A stretch of DNA of 64,000 nucleotides from Pachyseris speciosa (Eukaryota; Cnidaria; Anthozoa; Scleractinia; Pachyseridae), in NCBI GenBank assembly GCA_016490735.1, contig JAEMWC010000563.1, forward strand, positions 22,501 to 86,500. Reading direction: 5' to 3'. Positions 22,663-32,860 of this stretch are shown one piece after another; the stretch's first letter is position 1, and each line of letters opens with the position of its first letter. The position numbers and the translations under genes were made by a program. Below the pieces are notes generated by a model. That model saw nothing but the letters and a program-made list of their open reading frames with translations, was not told the origin of the DNA and did not search any database.

Positions 22663-23026
22663 TTAAAGAGGCCCTGTTGGAGAGGGGGGTGGGAGTTAGT
22701 CATCCCTCATCCCTAAAATTCCGGGGGCAGTTATCCCTTGTCCCTAAAATTACCGAGATTGTTATCCCCAAAACTACTTATCCTTGGAATTTGACAGTTG
22801 GTGGCAATTTTAAAGTGTAAAGCGACCCGTTTCTTAATAGATAACCTAATACTGCATAATTATATGAAAACTCTACAGTTTTATATGACGTTAACTTAAA
22901 ATATTCCCTCTTTGTAACTGATTACTTGCCTACCTCAGAGTCCTGGGAGAGTGTCAAACAATCTTGGCAGACACTTATAAATCGCTTGGTTTGGCGGGAC
23001 TACTACTTTGTAGCACATTCAGTTTA

Positions 23027-23420
23027 CCTCCTCCTCCTCCTCCTCCTCCTCCTCCTCCTCCTCCTCCTCCTCCTCCTCCTCCTCCTCCTCCTCCTCCTTC
23101 TCCTCCTCCTCCTCCTCCTCCTCCTTCTCCTCCTCCTCCTCCTCCTCCTGCTCCTCCTCCTCCTCCTTCTCCTCCTCCTCCTCCTCCTTCTCCTCCTCCT
23201 CCTCCTCCTCCTCCTTCTCCTCCTCCTCCTCCTCCTGCTCCTCCTCCTCCTCCTTCTCCTCCTCCTCCTCCTCCTCCTTCTCCTCCTCCTCCTCCTCCTC
23301 CTTCTCCTCCTCCTCCTCCTCCTCCTCCTCCTCCTCCTCCTTCTCCTCCTCCTCCTCCTCCTCCTCCTCCTTCTCCTCCTCCTCCTCCTCCTCCTCCTCC
23401 TCCTCCTCCTCCTCCTTTTC
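23027..23420. repeat. (CTC)n microsatellite with CTT/CTG interruptions
   Basis: About 390 bp of CTC triplets broken by CTT at irregular 15-30-bp spacing and by two CTG. Poly-Leu, poly-Pro and poly-Arg frames on both strands here are artefacts. The strand bias could form triplex DNA. Confidence 0.95.
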
Positions 23421-24086
23421 CTCGTTCTAAGAGTCACATTGTAAGCACCAGTCATAAGTTTAACGTTTATTTTCTCTTCTCTATGATTCAGCTCGCCGCA
23501 CTTGGAAAGTGATTTACAATTTTCTTTTAGTGTTTTTCAAGCAAGAGTCAGAAAATAATTCTCGTTAGGTTTGTGAGTGCCATATAATTCACCTTGCATT
23601 TGAATGCCAAAAACAAACTACATATACATGTACATTGGCTTGGAGAACCGATAAGTTCACTAAATTCTCTGCACGCCGTCATTGATAATAGTGTGGTAAC
23701 TGGCTTTCGCGTTTGTACTGAATGTCAGTGACCATTAGTAGAAGACAAAGTCGGAAATTTTGTTTCTAGCTGATCGCCTTCCTGATACATACATACATAC
23801 ATCACATTATTTACCCTCGGATTTTAGAGTAGCTTGTGCAGCTAATATCTCCGAGCATTTAATCATCAGATGAGAGATAGACCACCACACCGGAAACTAC
23901 GTCCCCTACTCTTTTCGAACAGTGTGTGGGTTCTTTTATGTCCCACAGAATCAATTATGAAGAGTTGTAAGACGGGGCCTACCGTTTATCGTCCTTATCC
24001 GAGAAGACTAGAAAGTCTAACCATTTGCAGATGTTATTATAAAGGCAGCACTTTCTCCTCAATTACTTAAAAGACCCTGAGTGTTG

Positions 24087-24158
24087 GTCCGATCGGGGTT
24101 TGAACCACCGACTTCCCGCACGCTAGTCCGGTGCTCTACCACTGAGCTAACCGGTCGG
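24087..24158 (-). tRNA. Degenerate tRNA-like remnant
   Basis: Minus strand: GGTTAGCTCAGTGGTAGAGC is a good A-box/D-arm and GGTTCAAACCCCG a good B-box. The T stem carries an apparent 2-base insertion (TCGG-TG-GTTCAAACC), the acceptor pairs poorly and the anticodon stem is broken. It is a pseudo-tRNA or SINE head, in family with 18855-18928. Confidence 0.45.
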
Positions 24159-24418
24159 CGGATCTAGTTGAAAATGGCGGAGTGTCATCCTCTGGTTGAA
24201 TCTCATCGTCCTTTTCTGCTTCTTCCTCCGTAGCCTCAGTAAGGGGTCTAGTGTCATCACTGTCGAGGGACTCCACTAGAAGACAGTAGTAAACATCATC
24301 GTCAAGAAAAATTGTATAGCTTGCAACAGAGCTCAAAATACTAGTTGTCTTAAGTTGACCAGTTATAGTTGTTTCGACAAATTAAAAGGTCAATAGAGGA
24401 TCTATTAATCATTACCAC

Positions 24419-25348
24419 CTCAGGTCATCGGGAAAAATCTGCTCTGAACAATTTTCGAGAAGCCAGTTTACCAAAGTCCTGACCATTCCTGTAATGAAAT
24501 TAAAAATGCTTTTTCACGTACGCACTCTTACCTACGTAAATTGCTTGAAAACAAGTTAAATCTCGGAAGGCTTTCCTTTGATTGATTGATTTATTTCTCA
24601 AAAAGTGCTATTTAAACGTTGTCCAACGTCGACAATCACATCCGTTTTAGTCGACAAAGACCAACAACCACCGTCGGCAACATTCACCATTGCACTGTAC
24701 ACAAGGTCTTTGATTGATAAGAGAGTCACAAGATTCGACAAATTCGGAAGGTTATATTCGTCTAACTTACAGGATCAATTAATATAATAGAGAGAATTTA
24801 ATTCAGTAATTGTAGAGTTATTGATTTGTTTACGTTTACGGTTTTGTTGAATCTGCGTTATTTGATCTTATTTGAGGCCTGACAGACGACACAGGATCGG
24901 ATAACCAAACTGGTGACTGGTCAACGGCTTTCTAATTTCATGTTTCTGGAAAGCTCCCTAGATCTGCCTAAATCTATTTTTCTATGTGAAATTGCTAAAC
25001 AAAATTTGTTTCCAAACTTACCTATTAGCTCATGCTTGTCCTGAAGTAGAGGCAGAGCATCGGTATCGATTGAAAATATTCTTCCGCGTGGGAATTCCGT
25101 ATCTGCAACCTCAGTTTGTATTTCAAAACACCAATTTCCTTGGTTCTTTGGTCAATCCCAGACGACTTGAGATTTCGAAGGAATGATGATAAATCTTCCA
25201 CTTCTATTTTTGTCAAAAACAACCATTTCATAGCCGGTTTCTCATCACCTTGTTTAAAAATGCAACCCGTAACTTCATGCAGTACTTTCAGGGAAGCCAT
25301 ATTGATGAGAATGAGTCTGTTAATGTCAGCGCTTGACCGAATAGACAT
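24419..25348 (-). pseudogene. Exon-like pieces of an unidentified gene (possible captured host DNA)
   Basis: Minus strand. One candidate exon (25102-25022) is preceded by TTGCAG and followed by GTAAGT, and reads TEFPRGRIFSIDTDALPLL then QDKHELI. A second (24488-24419) follows TTACAG and reads MVRTLVNWLLENCSEQIFPD. The phases fit, joining as ELIG-MVRTL. The second piece is reminiscent of helical segments in RhoGAP-like domains, but I do not recognise the gene. A further open frame upstream (25348-25188) begins MSIRSSADINRLILINMASL. The pieces lie wholly inside the TTAA element, so they could be captured host exons. Splice calls are by eye. Confidence 0.3.
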
Positions 25349-25648
25349 CTCACCGTCCTTGGACTGATAAATGACCCGTTACTGTTCGTTACCGGTCGCC
25401 GGTAATGCAAATCCTTGGCAAAAGTGGCCAAACGTGTGACAATTGAGAAATTAAAGCTATTTTTTATTATCCCTAAAACTATCTTAGTTATCCCTTATCC
25501 CTATAATTATTTAGTCAGTTATCCCTTATCCCTAAAATTATTTTGTCAGTTAATATCCCTTATCCCTAGAACCCCTAACAGGGCCTCTTTAAATTTTGAG
25601 GACAAAGGGTGCCAGGACCTTTGTACCAACACTGCGAGGTATTATTTT

Positions 25649-26791
25649 TAGGGAGCTTTAGCAACGACGACGGCAACGAGAACGCCACAAAACGAATAGG
25701 CTTACAGGAGACAACTTTTAACGCAACAATATTGCGTTAAAAATCGGCTCGTGTAACATCACCTTAATAAGGGAATAACATGACTTTTTGAGGGAATATT
25801 GTTTATTTGCGCCCGCGCAAATGACACTACAAGGCCAAATGACACTATCAATAAACAAGGCCAAATGATATCAAGAATGCGATAAACACAATACTACCAA
25901 ACACAAATCCGATTTAACTTCAGCGTAGAATTTCCGCAGTAATTCATTTAGCTCAACCGGTGTTACACAATTGAAGTCAACTTTCAGCTTTCGTTAGTCG
26001 CACCATTTCTCGAATTTTTTGATCCCCCACGAAGTGGCTCTCTCTGTATTTTCCGCATGACCTTTTGCTTCTAATTTGTCCAAATCCTCTAGCCCCAAAT
26101 CTGAGTTTTGACTGCTAATTTCTTCCATTCTTCAGTTTTCGCTCGAAGACGATTCGACGATAGCCTCCTTCGCAGACGTCTTTGGGCTCGTCACGCGTTC
26201 CTTGCCCACGAACGTCGTTCGTGGGCAAGGAACGCGTGACGAGCCCAAAGACGTCTGCGAAGGAGGCTAATTCGACGACTGAAAAAACTACAGTTCAAAA
26301 CCGGAGTTTTCGCAAATGAACGGTTTTCTCGCGTCAACACTAGGCTCACTCTAATTGGTTAAAATCCATCGGATGTTGAAGCAAGAACCAATCAACTGTA
26401 GGCCTGATAATGCATTTTAGCAGCCCGCTGTCAGTCTTTTGCTGCCCGCTGAGCGTGTGTTTGAAGAGGCCGATTTTCTATTTGGCCGCGTATAATGAGC
26501 AAAAACAATCGCTCTGCACGTACGTTTTGCATTTTAGTACATTTCTTTCCCGTCCTCTGCAAAACAACAACGTGAAATGCCCAAATTTTGGGTTTTCTCT
26601 AGAACGGGAGCGTGTAACTGTAAAGTTTTCTTTCTTTTTCCTTATTTTAACGGCGTTCATAACAATTTAGTTCCTAAATAGTTCGCCAGTATTTTCCAAG
26701 TTAAACAAACTGGAATAATAACGAAAGCGTTACAACAATTTTGGAATGACGTTTTCGTTGCCGTCGCCGTCGTCATTGCTAAAGCTCCCTA
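25649..26791. mobile_element. TIR element GGGAGCTTTAGCAACGACGA, TA target
   Basis: GGGAGCTTTAGCAACGACGA (25651) and its inverted end (to 26789) are bordered by TA on each side (25649-25650, 26790-26791). Inner arms continue as CGGCAACGAGAACGCC-type sequence. It has no transposase. It is interrupted by the perfect palindrome at 26161-26269. Related fragments lie at 6683-6720 and 9386-9560. Confidence 0.75.
26152..26278. mobile_element. Perfect 109-bp palindromic MITE with 9-bp TSD
   Basis: Element 26161-26269: two 54-bp arms that are exact reverse complements around one central T, with termini TAGCCTCC...GGAGGCTA. The 9-bp direct repeat ATTCGACGA flanks it (26152-26160, 26270-26278), as for Mutator-like transposition. 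Perfection of arms and TSD argues for a recent insertion, into the GGGAGCTTTAG element. A longer, older relative is at 56996-57313. Confidence 0.92.
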
Positions 26792-26808
26792 TTGTTAGAT
26801 CGTGACTC

Positions 26809-28066
26809 AAACACCACACGAGTACTACGAGTAACATACCAGTAACATACCAGTACATACGAGTACATGCGAGTGACATACGGGTACATACAGATACGTA
26901 CGAGTAACATGCAAGTAACATACGAATACATACGAGTAACACACAGTAACATACAGTCAAACAAAGTAAAATACAAGAAATTGGATCTTTCTCCGAAATC
27001 TTCGATTTGTTTTTACTGCTCGGTGCTCGTGTAAAGGGTGCAGTGTGGGGAGAAATTAGCATTTGAGGGAGTATGTGTTTGGGTGTGTGATGTGGGGGGG
27101 GGGGGGGGGGGGAGGGGAGTATCTCTGGCTCCCTGTCTGGTAATGCGATAGCGTATACGTAGGAAAGTAGATCAAACGTTCAGCATATTGAGAGGGAGGG
27201 GGGTGCTGGTGGTTGTTGGGAGGGGGGTAGGAGTTGGGCAAGTTGAAATAGCTACCTGTGCAAAGACCTCTGGGGCGAAACAGGTTATATATGTATTACT
27301 TATTTTATTATTATTTTAGTATTTTTTATTTTTTGTCTCTTTTATTTTCACTTTATTTCTTATTATCACTTTGTTATTGCTATTTTATACAGTAATAGGC
27401 TCACACAAAGCACCAATGAAGCCCCTCCCCAATTTCCCCCACCACACACATGCAAACACACACACCCTCAAATCTCAAATGCTAATTTCTCCCCACATTA
27501 CACCCTTGCATTAACAAATACACTAAGCAGTAAAAACACTGAATCAAAGATTTCAGAGAAAGATCCAATTTCTTGACACAGGGACAACAGAGAATCCCAT
27601 CACCCCCCTCCCCCCCCTACCACACCTGCAAAGACACAGACCCTCAAATGCTATTTTCTCACCACACCACACCCTTGCATTGATAAATGTACCATGCAAA
27701 GTTCCCGATTTCTTGACTCAGGGACAACTGAGAATCCCATCAACCAACCCCCCCCCCCCCCCCCCCAAATCACACAGATCACAAAGATTTAGGAGGAATA
27801 TCCAATTTCTTGTATTTTACTTTGTACATTTCATGCGTATTACCCACATTTGACCGTATGTTACCTATGTGTTACTCGTATGTATTCATATGTTACCTGT
27901 GTTACTCGCATGTTACCTGTGCGTTATTCGTATGTATTCGTATGTTACCTGTGTGTTACTCGTATGTTACTCGTATGTATCTATATGTACCCGTATGTCA
28001 TTCGTATGTACTCGTATGTTACTTGTGTGTTACTCGTGTGTTACTTGTAGTACTTGTGTGGTGTTT
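26809..28066. mobile_element. Element whose inverted ends are GTAACATACGAGTA minisatellites
   Basis: AAACACCACACGAGTACTAC at the left and the inverted equivalent at 28066 lead into degenerate arrays of AGTAACATACGAGTACATACG on the left (to about 26970) and its reverse complement on the right (27845-28045). Nested inside are inverted copies of GAAATTGGATCTTTCTCCGA (26976) versus GAAAGATCCAATTTCTT (27559), and AAATGCTAATTTCTCCCCAC repeated at 27476 and 27647. Pure C/G runs occur at 27095-27111 and 27749-27766. The Tyr/Val/Cys-rich frames are repeat artefacts. Confidence 0.6.
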
Positions 28067-28432
28067 TACGTTATGCTTCTCACGTCACGTTTACAAAACG
28101 TACGCAGACTATAACAATAAAGTAATTCACACCGCTTCTTTGAGGTGACGACTTGATGAATGACAAAGCGAAAATGTGCAACCACTGCCGGAAATTTTAC
28201 AACTGTTACAAATCCTTTATTAAAAGTTCTTGGTATCTGTGTTTTTCCCCACCTTTTTTCATGAATGTCAATAATAGTGAACCTTTATATATTTAACTTG
28301 AAACTCTAATTTTTTTCCTTACAAGCGCAACGACCAGACAAATTGTCCAGCCATCTAAGGATTTGACCAGACAAAACCTATTTTTGACCGGACATTGTCC
28401 GTTGACCGGCCGTTATTTCAAGCCCTGAGGAG

Positions 28433-28877
28433 ACTGGCAACTTTTCCTGCCTGTACAATAAAACACACATTTGCCTGTCACTCTGGCATTTACCAGAAAA
28501 TTATGACAGAGATTTCAAGAATTTGTTGTGATTTCTCCAGCTATTCTCCATTCTTCTATTTCAACTCTGTTTGAAATTAAAAGCCCTCAAAATGGTTGAC
28601 AGTACTGGTTGATCAAACAAAGAGATCACAGGAACAAAGGAAATGATCCCTTATGTGTAAGATGAGACCAAAATTTCTCCCAACAAAATGCCATATGACA
28701 TGTACAAATTAATGTCAGGAGATTATACATGATAATCGCTATATGATTGTTTGTATAGTGTTACATGTGAAGGGTTATGTCATTGATGTAGTAGTTTCCC
28801 AAGGGTTATGTGATTTCTGTTTTGGAGGTTAAATTAAATTCAACTACAGTACCCTCAAGTCCAAAATTCCCTTAAGT
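28433..28877. other. Module DNA 3-prime of gene B, paralogous to 56941-57700
   Basis: Matches 56941-57700 apart from the MITE at 56996-57313, for example CTGCCTGTACA.TAAAA.ACA and GACAGAGATTTCAAGAATTT. No gene. Confidence 0.6.
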
Positions 28878-29755
28878 TAAACTTGTGGGATGTGGCAAGA
28901 GTGACAAGGATACCTCACAAATTAATGTGATCTGGTAAGCTGAAGCCACTCTAAGGGCACTAAGGCCACATGGTAGCAGGCATCACCCCTTAAATATAAA
29001 ATGGACAGTACCCAATTCTGTCACTGTATCCGGTTCCCTATCCCTACAATAATCCTACTACCCAACCCCATATCGTGCCCATTATCTCTACCCTTATCCA
29101 TCGCCCTCCCCATCTCCTTACCCATACCCATATCCAGGTCCATCACCACAGGTAAGCAATAATTCGCACTTTTCCCTGCTTGATTAGTCTCATTCCTACT
29201 TTCAATGAAGACATAAAGCTTGTGGGATGTGGCTGGAGTGACAAGGATACTTCACAAATTAATTTGATCAAGTAAGCTGAAGCCACTCCAAGGGCACTAA
29301 GGCCACAAGGTAGCGGGCATTACCCCTTAAATCTACCAAAGCAAAGATTGAGCCCAAGCATTAGCAGCCATGGACAGCTGTTTCAGTCTTGTTAGGCCTC
29401 ATCAGCATGGCAAAGCTACTGCTCAGGCTCAAGTATCCACATATGAATAAAACAAGCAGTGAAAATGTAAAGTTTGTGGGATGTGGCTGGAGTGACAAGG
29501 ATACCTCACAAATGAATGTGATCTGGTAAGCTGAAGCCACTCTTTGGGCACTAAAGCCACATTAGTGTCATGGTAGCGGGCATTATCCCTTAAATCTACC
29601 AAATCAAAGATTGAGTCCATGGCTGCTAATGCTTGGGCTCAATCTTTGCTTTGGTAGATTTAAGGGGTAATGCCCGCTACCTTGTGGCCTTAGTGCCTTT
29701 AGAGTGGTTTCAGCTTACTTGATCACATTAATTTGTGAGGTATCCTTATCCTTAT
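28878..29755. repeat. Four copies of a ~140-bp repeat, three direct and one inverted
   Basis: The unit begins AACTTGTGGGATGTGGC and runs through AAGCTGAAGCCACTC, GGGCACTAAGGCCACA and GGTAGCGGGCAT to CCCTTAAATCTACC. Direct copies are at 28878-29005, 29218-29373 and 29471-29605, and an inverted copy at 29640-29755. The last direct and inverted copies form a large hairpin centred near 29620. The block is absent at the matching point of the third module (about 57700-57740). Confidence 0.7.
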
Positions 29756-29962
29756 TTATGGTTGTACTGAATTAGTAAAATTAAACCATTATTTTTGGGT
29801 TATCTTTGCTTCCAACATCTTCAGCTTTTCAAAGTAAGATGAAAATTCATGAAATACTAGCTACTGTTGATCTCAGGTAAGATATGTGATGGCACTGTCT
29901 GTGTACACTTTTTGATGTACAGTTTCAATTACTAACACATCAAGACCATAATTAATTGTTTA

Positions 29963-31744
29963 TCAGTGACCAATGGGCTTTTTTAATGTCTTTCCAAAAA
30001 TGGTTGCAAAACAAGCCTTGTAATGATACTTGTTTTTCCTTTCCTCTTGATCTTCACAGCTGACAGGAATGGCTGATTTCCTCTTCCATTTATTTGACTC
30101 AGAGTCATACATTTCAACGGACAACTCTCGTGACTGTTTCATATCATCACACAAGCCACCAATAACATACAGATCTCCCTTGAAACACACCATGCTTGCT
30201 GAATGACGAGGTACATTGAGATTTGGTAACAGCTGCCATTCATTAGTAGATGGGTTGTATACCTCACACGAGTTGAGCACTCTGCAATTCTGGTCTTTTA
30301 TTTGCATTCCACCCGCAATGTAGATCTTACCATTCATGGCAGCTCCAAAAGCATCATGTCTTGCCTCATTCATAGATGCTACCTCTTCGAAATGTCTTCC
30401 ATTGAGGTCAAACTTCTTTGCTGTGGTGGATCCCTTGTCACATACGGACCAAAACTTAGAGCCCCCCATCACATACAGAAATCCATCAACAGCAATGGAA
30501 CAACCTCCATTCCAATGGTAATTGGAGAGTTCCAGAAAATCCCAATCATTCTTATCAGGATTGTAAATGAAAATCATTTCACTATAAGTCCCTGTTGCAT
30601 AAACACAACCATTCACTAGTGATAAGCTTGAAAACTCTTCACTGTACTCTTCAAGTTCAACATCTGGGAAAATAGTCGTTTGAACTGTTCCCCAGGAATG
30701 GGTAGAAGGCATGTAATATTCTAATACATGTGAATTGCCAGGTCCAACTTGTTTCTCACCAAAAACGTAAATTTTATTCCTGCATTGAGTGATGTTATGA
30801 TCTTGATGCTGTAACATCATATCTGGTAGCTGGTACCACTTGTTTTCCTGTGGTAGAAAACAAAATGATTTTCTCCCACCACAAACAAAAATTGTATCCT
30901 TGTGTGTTTCCAAGCATTTCCTTGGTGGCCTTGCAGCAAATTCCATGCCACTTGGCTCAAAAACACCTTTCATGCTCGCCAACACAAAATTTAAACACTT
31001 GTTGTTGGTTGTCAAAAGCTCTTCCTTGACCAATTCACCAAACAGAAAGTCATGTGATATGGACATCAGGCGGACTTCTCGCAACAGCTCAGGAAAATCG
31101 TTTTCTCTTTCACCCCTGTTGTGAGACACCCACTTCACAATTCCTTTGAAAATTTCTTCCTCAGCACTGACAATAACATCATCACTAGACACCCACTCCA
31201 TGACTTGCTTTGTGTCAAGATGCAAGAAATCTTCTGTTTCCATGACAATGCTAAAATTTGAGTTAATCTTCTCAAGGGATTTTTCCTTCAATTTCAAGCA
31301 TTGATACTTCTCAGCAAAGTAGTAATTGAACAAGCAATTCAAGGGCGTTGTATTCGTCTTAAGGAAACTACACGCTGCCGTTTTTAAGCCTGGTAAAAGA
31401 AGGTAATCTGCAGTTGCAATCAAATTATGGCCAGTTTCCGCTGTAACTGAAATATTTCCAGAATAAATGTACTTCAGCACATCTTCCATGACAGACGCAG
31501 TTGCTTCTTCAAGCTCTATTCTGATCAACTGTTCGTTGCTTTCTTTCATGTCGCTTTCAAGCAGCGAAAGGAAAAACGGGCTTGCTGCGGCTAGCACAAG
31601 CTTGTGAGCTTTGAAACACTGACCTTTTACTAGGATTGTGGCATCGCAAAACCTCTCGTTATTTCTCAAGACGTCAAGACGTTCGATTAGTTCTTGGCGA
31701 TGCTGTGAAGGATCTGCTGTCATAGGATTCGACACAGCCGCCAT
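29963..31744 (-). CDS. Gene B: intact BTB-BACK-Kelch (KLHL-type) protein, 593 aa
   Basis: Predicted substrate adaptor of a CUL3 E3 ubiquitin ligase. The start chosen at 31744 (MAAVSNPMTADPSQHRQEL) is collinear with the starts of genes A, C, D and E. The frame stays open upstream to another ATG at 31894 that would add 50 residues, and the same extension exists in B-prime. BTB (about 30-127) has FCDATI and AHKLVLAAASPFF; BACK (about 130-235) has FNYYFAEKYQCLKLKEKS and KQVMEWVSSDDVIVSAEEE; Kelch blades show FVCGG, YVMGG, YIAGG and YVIGG, while blades 2-3 lack the double Gly. Intronless, as expected for a retro-derived or tandemly amplified KLHL family. It lies head to head with gene C, about 1.1 kb apart. 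It is distinct from C in the Kelch half (for example MEFAARPPRKCLETH) and is the only intact member of its subtype here. Confidence 0.92.
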   Translation of the reverse strand: MAAVSNPMTADPSQHRQELIERLDVLRNNERFCDATILVKGQCFKAHKLVLAAASPFFLSLLESDMKESNEQLIRIELEEATASVMEDVLKYIYSGNISVTAETGHNLIATADYLLLPGLKTAACSFLKTNTTPLNCLFNYYFAEKYQCLKLKEKSLEKINSNFSIVMETEDFLHLDTKQVMEWVSSDDVIVSAEEEIFKGIVKWVSHNRGERENDFPELLREVRLMSISHDFLFGELVKEELLTTNNKCLNFVLASMKGVFEPSGMEFAARPPRKCLETHKDTIFVCGGRKSFCFLPQENKWYQLPDMMLQHQDHNITQCRNKIYVFGEKQVGPGNSHVLEYYMPSTHSWGTVQTTIFPDVELEEYSEEFSSLSLVNGCVYATGTYSEMIFIYNPDKNDWDFLELSNYHWNGGCSIAVDGFLYVMGGSKFWSVCDKGSTTAKKFDLNGRHFEEVASMNEARHDAFGAAMNGKIYIAGGMQIKDQNCRVLNSCEVYNPSTNEWQLLPNLNVPRHSASMVCFKGDLYVIGGLCDDMKQSRELSVEMYDSESNKWKRKSAIPVSCEDQEERKNKYHYKACFATIFGKTLKKPIGH

Positions 31745-32621
31745 GATCACGTTTGAGCAGGAATCTCGAATAGTGACGGAGAGGGCATTGGGTCCAAGAA
31801 TTGTCAACTTACCCTTGGGATGTCTGCTGTCCCCTGGGATCGAGCCCTGGGAGATCGCCCTGGGATCCTGAGAACTGAGAAGGAATATTACCATAAGGCG
31901 GAGCGAGGTTTGTGAAAAGAAGAAAACCTTAAAGCAAAATTTGCCTAGCACTAAATAATTTGGCTTGCGTCAGACGTCCACTAAACAGGGGGTCGAAACA
32001 AGGGAATCTGGAGCGTACGCAGTGAGGGGAACACTTGTTGACGCCTATTTATTTATCTTTTTTTTATATATATATTTTTTCTGGACACAACTGTTAATTA
32101 TCCAGTCCAGGAGCCCATTTCTGTAGTTAATCCCGGGGCTTTACCAAACCTTGTGACAACCTTGCTAAAACCCTTTGGATACTAGCAGTTCCTTTCTGGA
32201 CTGAGTTGAGCGGGAGTGCGAAGGATCCGAAACGTGAAACGAAAAAGCCGAAGGGTTTGAGGCAGTGGTGTCTCTTCGTTCCAGTGTTGCCGCGTTGTTG
32301 ATGGCTTGTTCTCTCTATTCATAAAGGACTGCTAGCATTCGATAAAAGCCCGGTTATAAGGAAGTTGGAGAACCCTTAAAATTCAACCGTATTTTGTACT
32401 AGGGTTACTCTAGCAAGGTCACCCAACGGCTCCAGCATTTACTGCTCTTTATCATGGACGTGTCAAAGGGAAGGTAGCCAAAGTTACCCTTGCGCTACAG
32501 TTACCTTTGCCTGTTAGGGTAGCCCAGCCAACGCTCAGCAAGGGCACTTTTTTCGAACTGTTCAAGAGTTATAACTCGTGTACTTGGGACAACTTTTTTT
32601 TTAACAGAGTTTTTTATTCAG

Positions 32622-32654
<33 letters not shown>

Positions 32655-32860
32655 TTATTTATTTATTTATTTATTTTTGCGAAAAAGAAAACAGACTGCT
32701 GCCAGGGCAGGGCTTGGTTCCTCGTGGGAGATCGCATAACGTTCCGACAGGAACTCCTCAACTCCTCTGACGGATAGCGTGCGCATGATAATCGACCCAA
32801 TTCCCTCTCGATCTTGTTCACTTCCGCACTGCCTCCAAAGGCAGGGCAAAAAGTTGCAAG
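31745..32860. promoter_or_regulatory. Shared divergent intergenic region of genes B and C
   Basis: Candidate bidirectional promoter between two head-to-head KLHL genes. The same sequence recurs between the other pairs (about 38988-40906 and 59761-61620), including GGATCCGAAACGTGAAACGA, TGTTGATGGCTTG, AAAGCCCGGTTATAAGGAAG and AAAGTTACCCTTG. The conservation may only reflect recent duplication. No TATA box at a convincing distance was identified. Confidence 0.5.
32619..32677. repeat. Compound (TCAA)n(TTTA)n microsatellite 5-prime of gene C
   Basis: (CAAT)n then (TTTA)n starting about 240 bp upstream of the gene C ATG. Equivalent tracts of different length sit at 40688-40722, 51178-51243 and 61375-61503 upstream of C-stub, D and E. 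Confidence 0.9.

Larger units (their letters stand above)
22663..25592. mobile_element. 2.9-kb TTAA-target element carrying microsatellite, tRNA-like and exon-like DNA
   Basis: AGAGGCCCTGTTGG at 22667 and its inverted copy ending AACAGGGCCTCT at 25588 are each bordered by TTAA (22663-22666, 25589-25592). TTAA duplication is diagnostic of piggyBac or Kolobok-type transposition. Both subterminal regions carry repeated TTATCCCTTATCCCTAAAATTA-type words in inverted orientation. The interior holds a (CTC)n tract, a tRNA-like sequence and minus-strand exon-like pieces rather than a transposase, so it is non-autonomous and may have captured other DNA. Confidence 0.75.
20048..28432. mobile_element. 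8.4-kb nested element with CAGGG/CCCTG ends and AGGAG TSD
   Basis: CAGGGCTTGAAATAATG at 20053 and its inverted partner ending CATT...CAAGCCCTG at 28427 are flanked by AGGAG on both sides (20048-20052, 28428-28432). The paralogous module at 56936-56940 has a single AGGAG with flanks matching both sides (TTTTACTG...; GACAGGCAG / GACTGGCAA), an empty site. CAGGG ends are typical of hAT elements, and 5-bp duplications occur in the hAT5 group. No transposase was found. The interior is filled with other insertions listed below. Confidence 0.7.

Noticed and set aside
22926..23512. Long poly-Leu, poly-Pro and poly-Arg open frames
   Set aside because: All are readings of one (CTC)n microsatellite; no unique coding sequence flanks it.
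27810..28148. Tyr/Val/Cys-rich frames, candidate membrane protein
   Set aside because: They coincide with the GTTACTCGTATGTA minisatellite and appear in all three frames.
30302..31124. Plus-strand frames opposite gene B
   Set aside because: They are antisense shadows of conserved Kelch coding sequence; the same shadows recur over B-prime.
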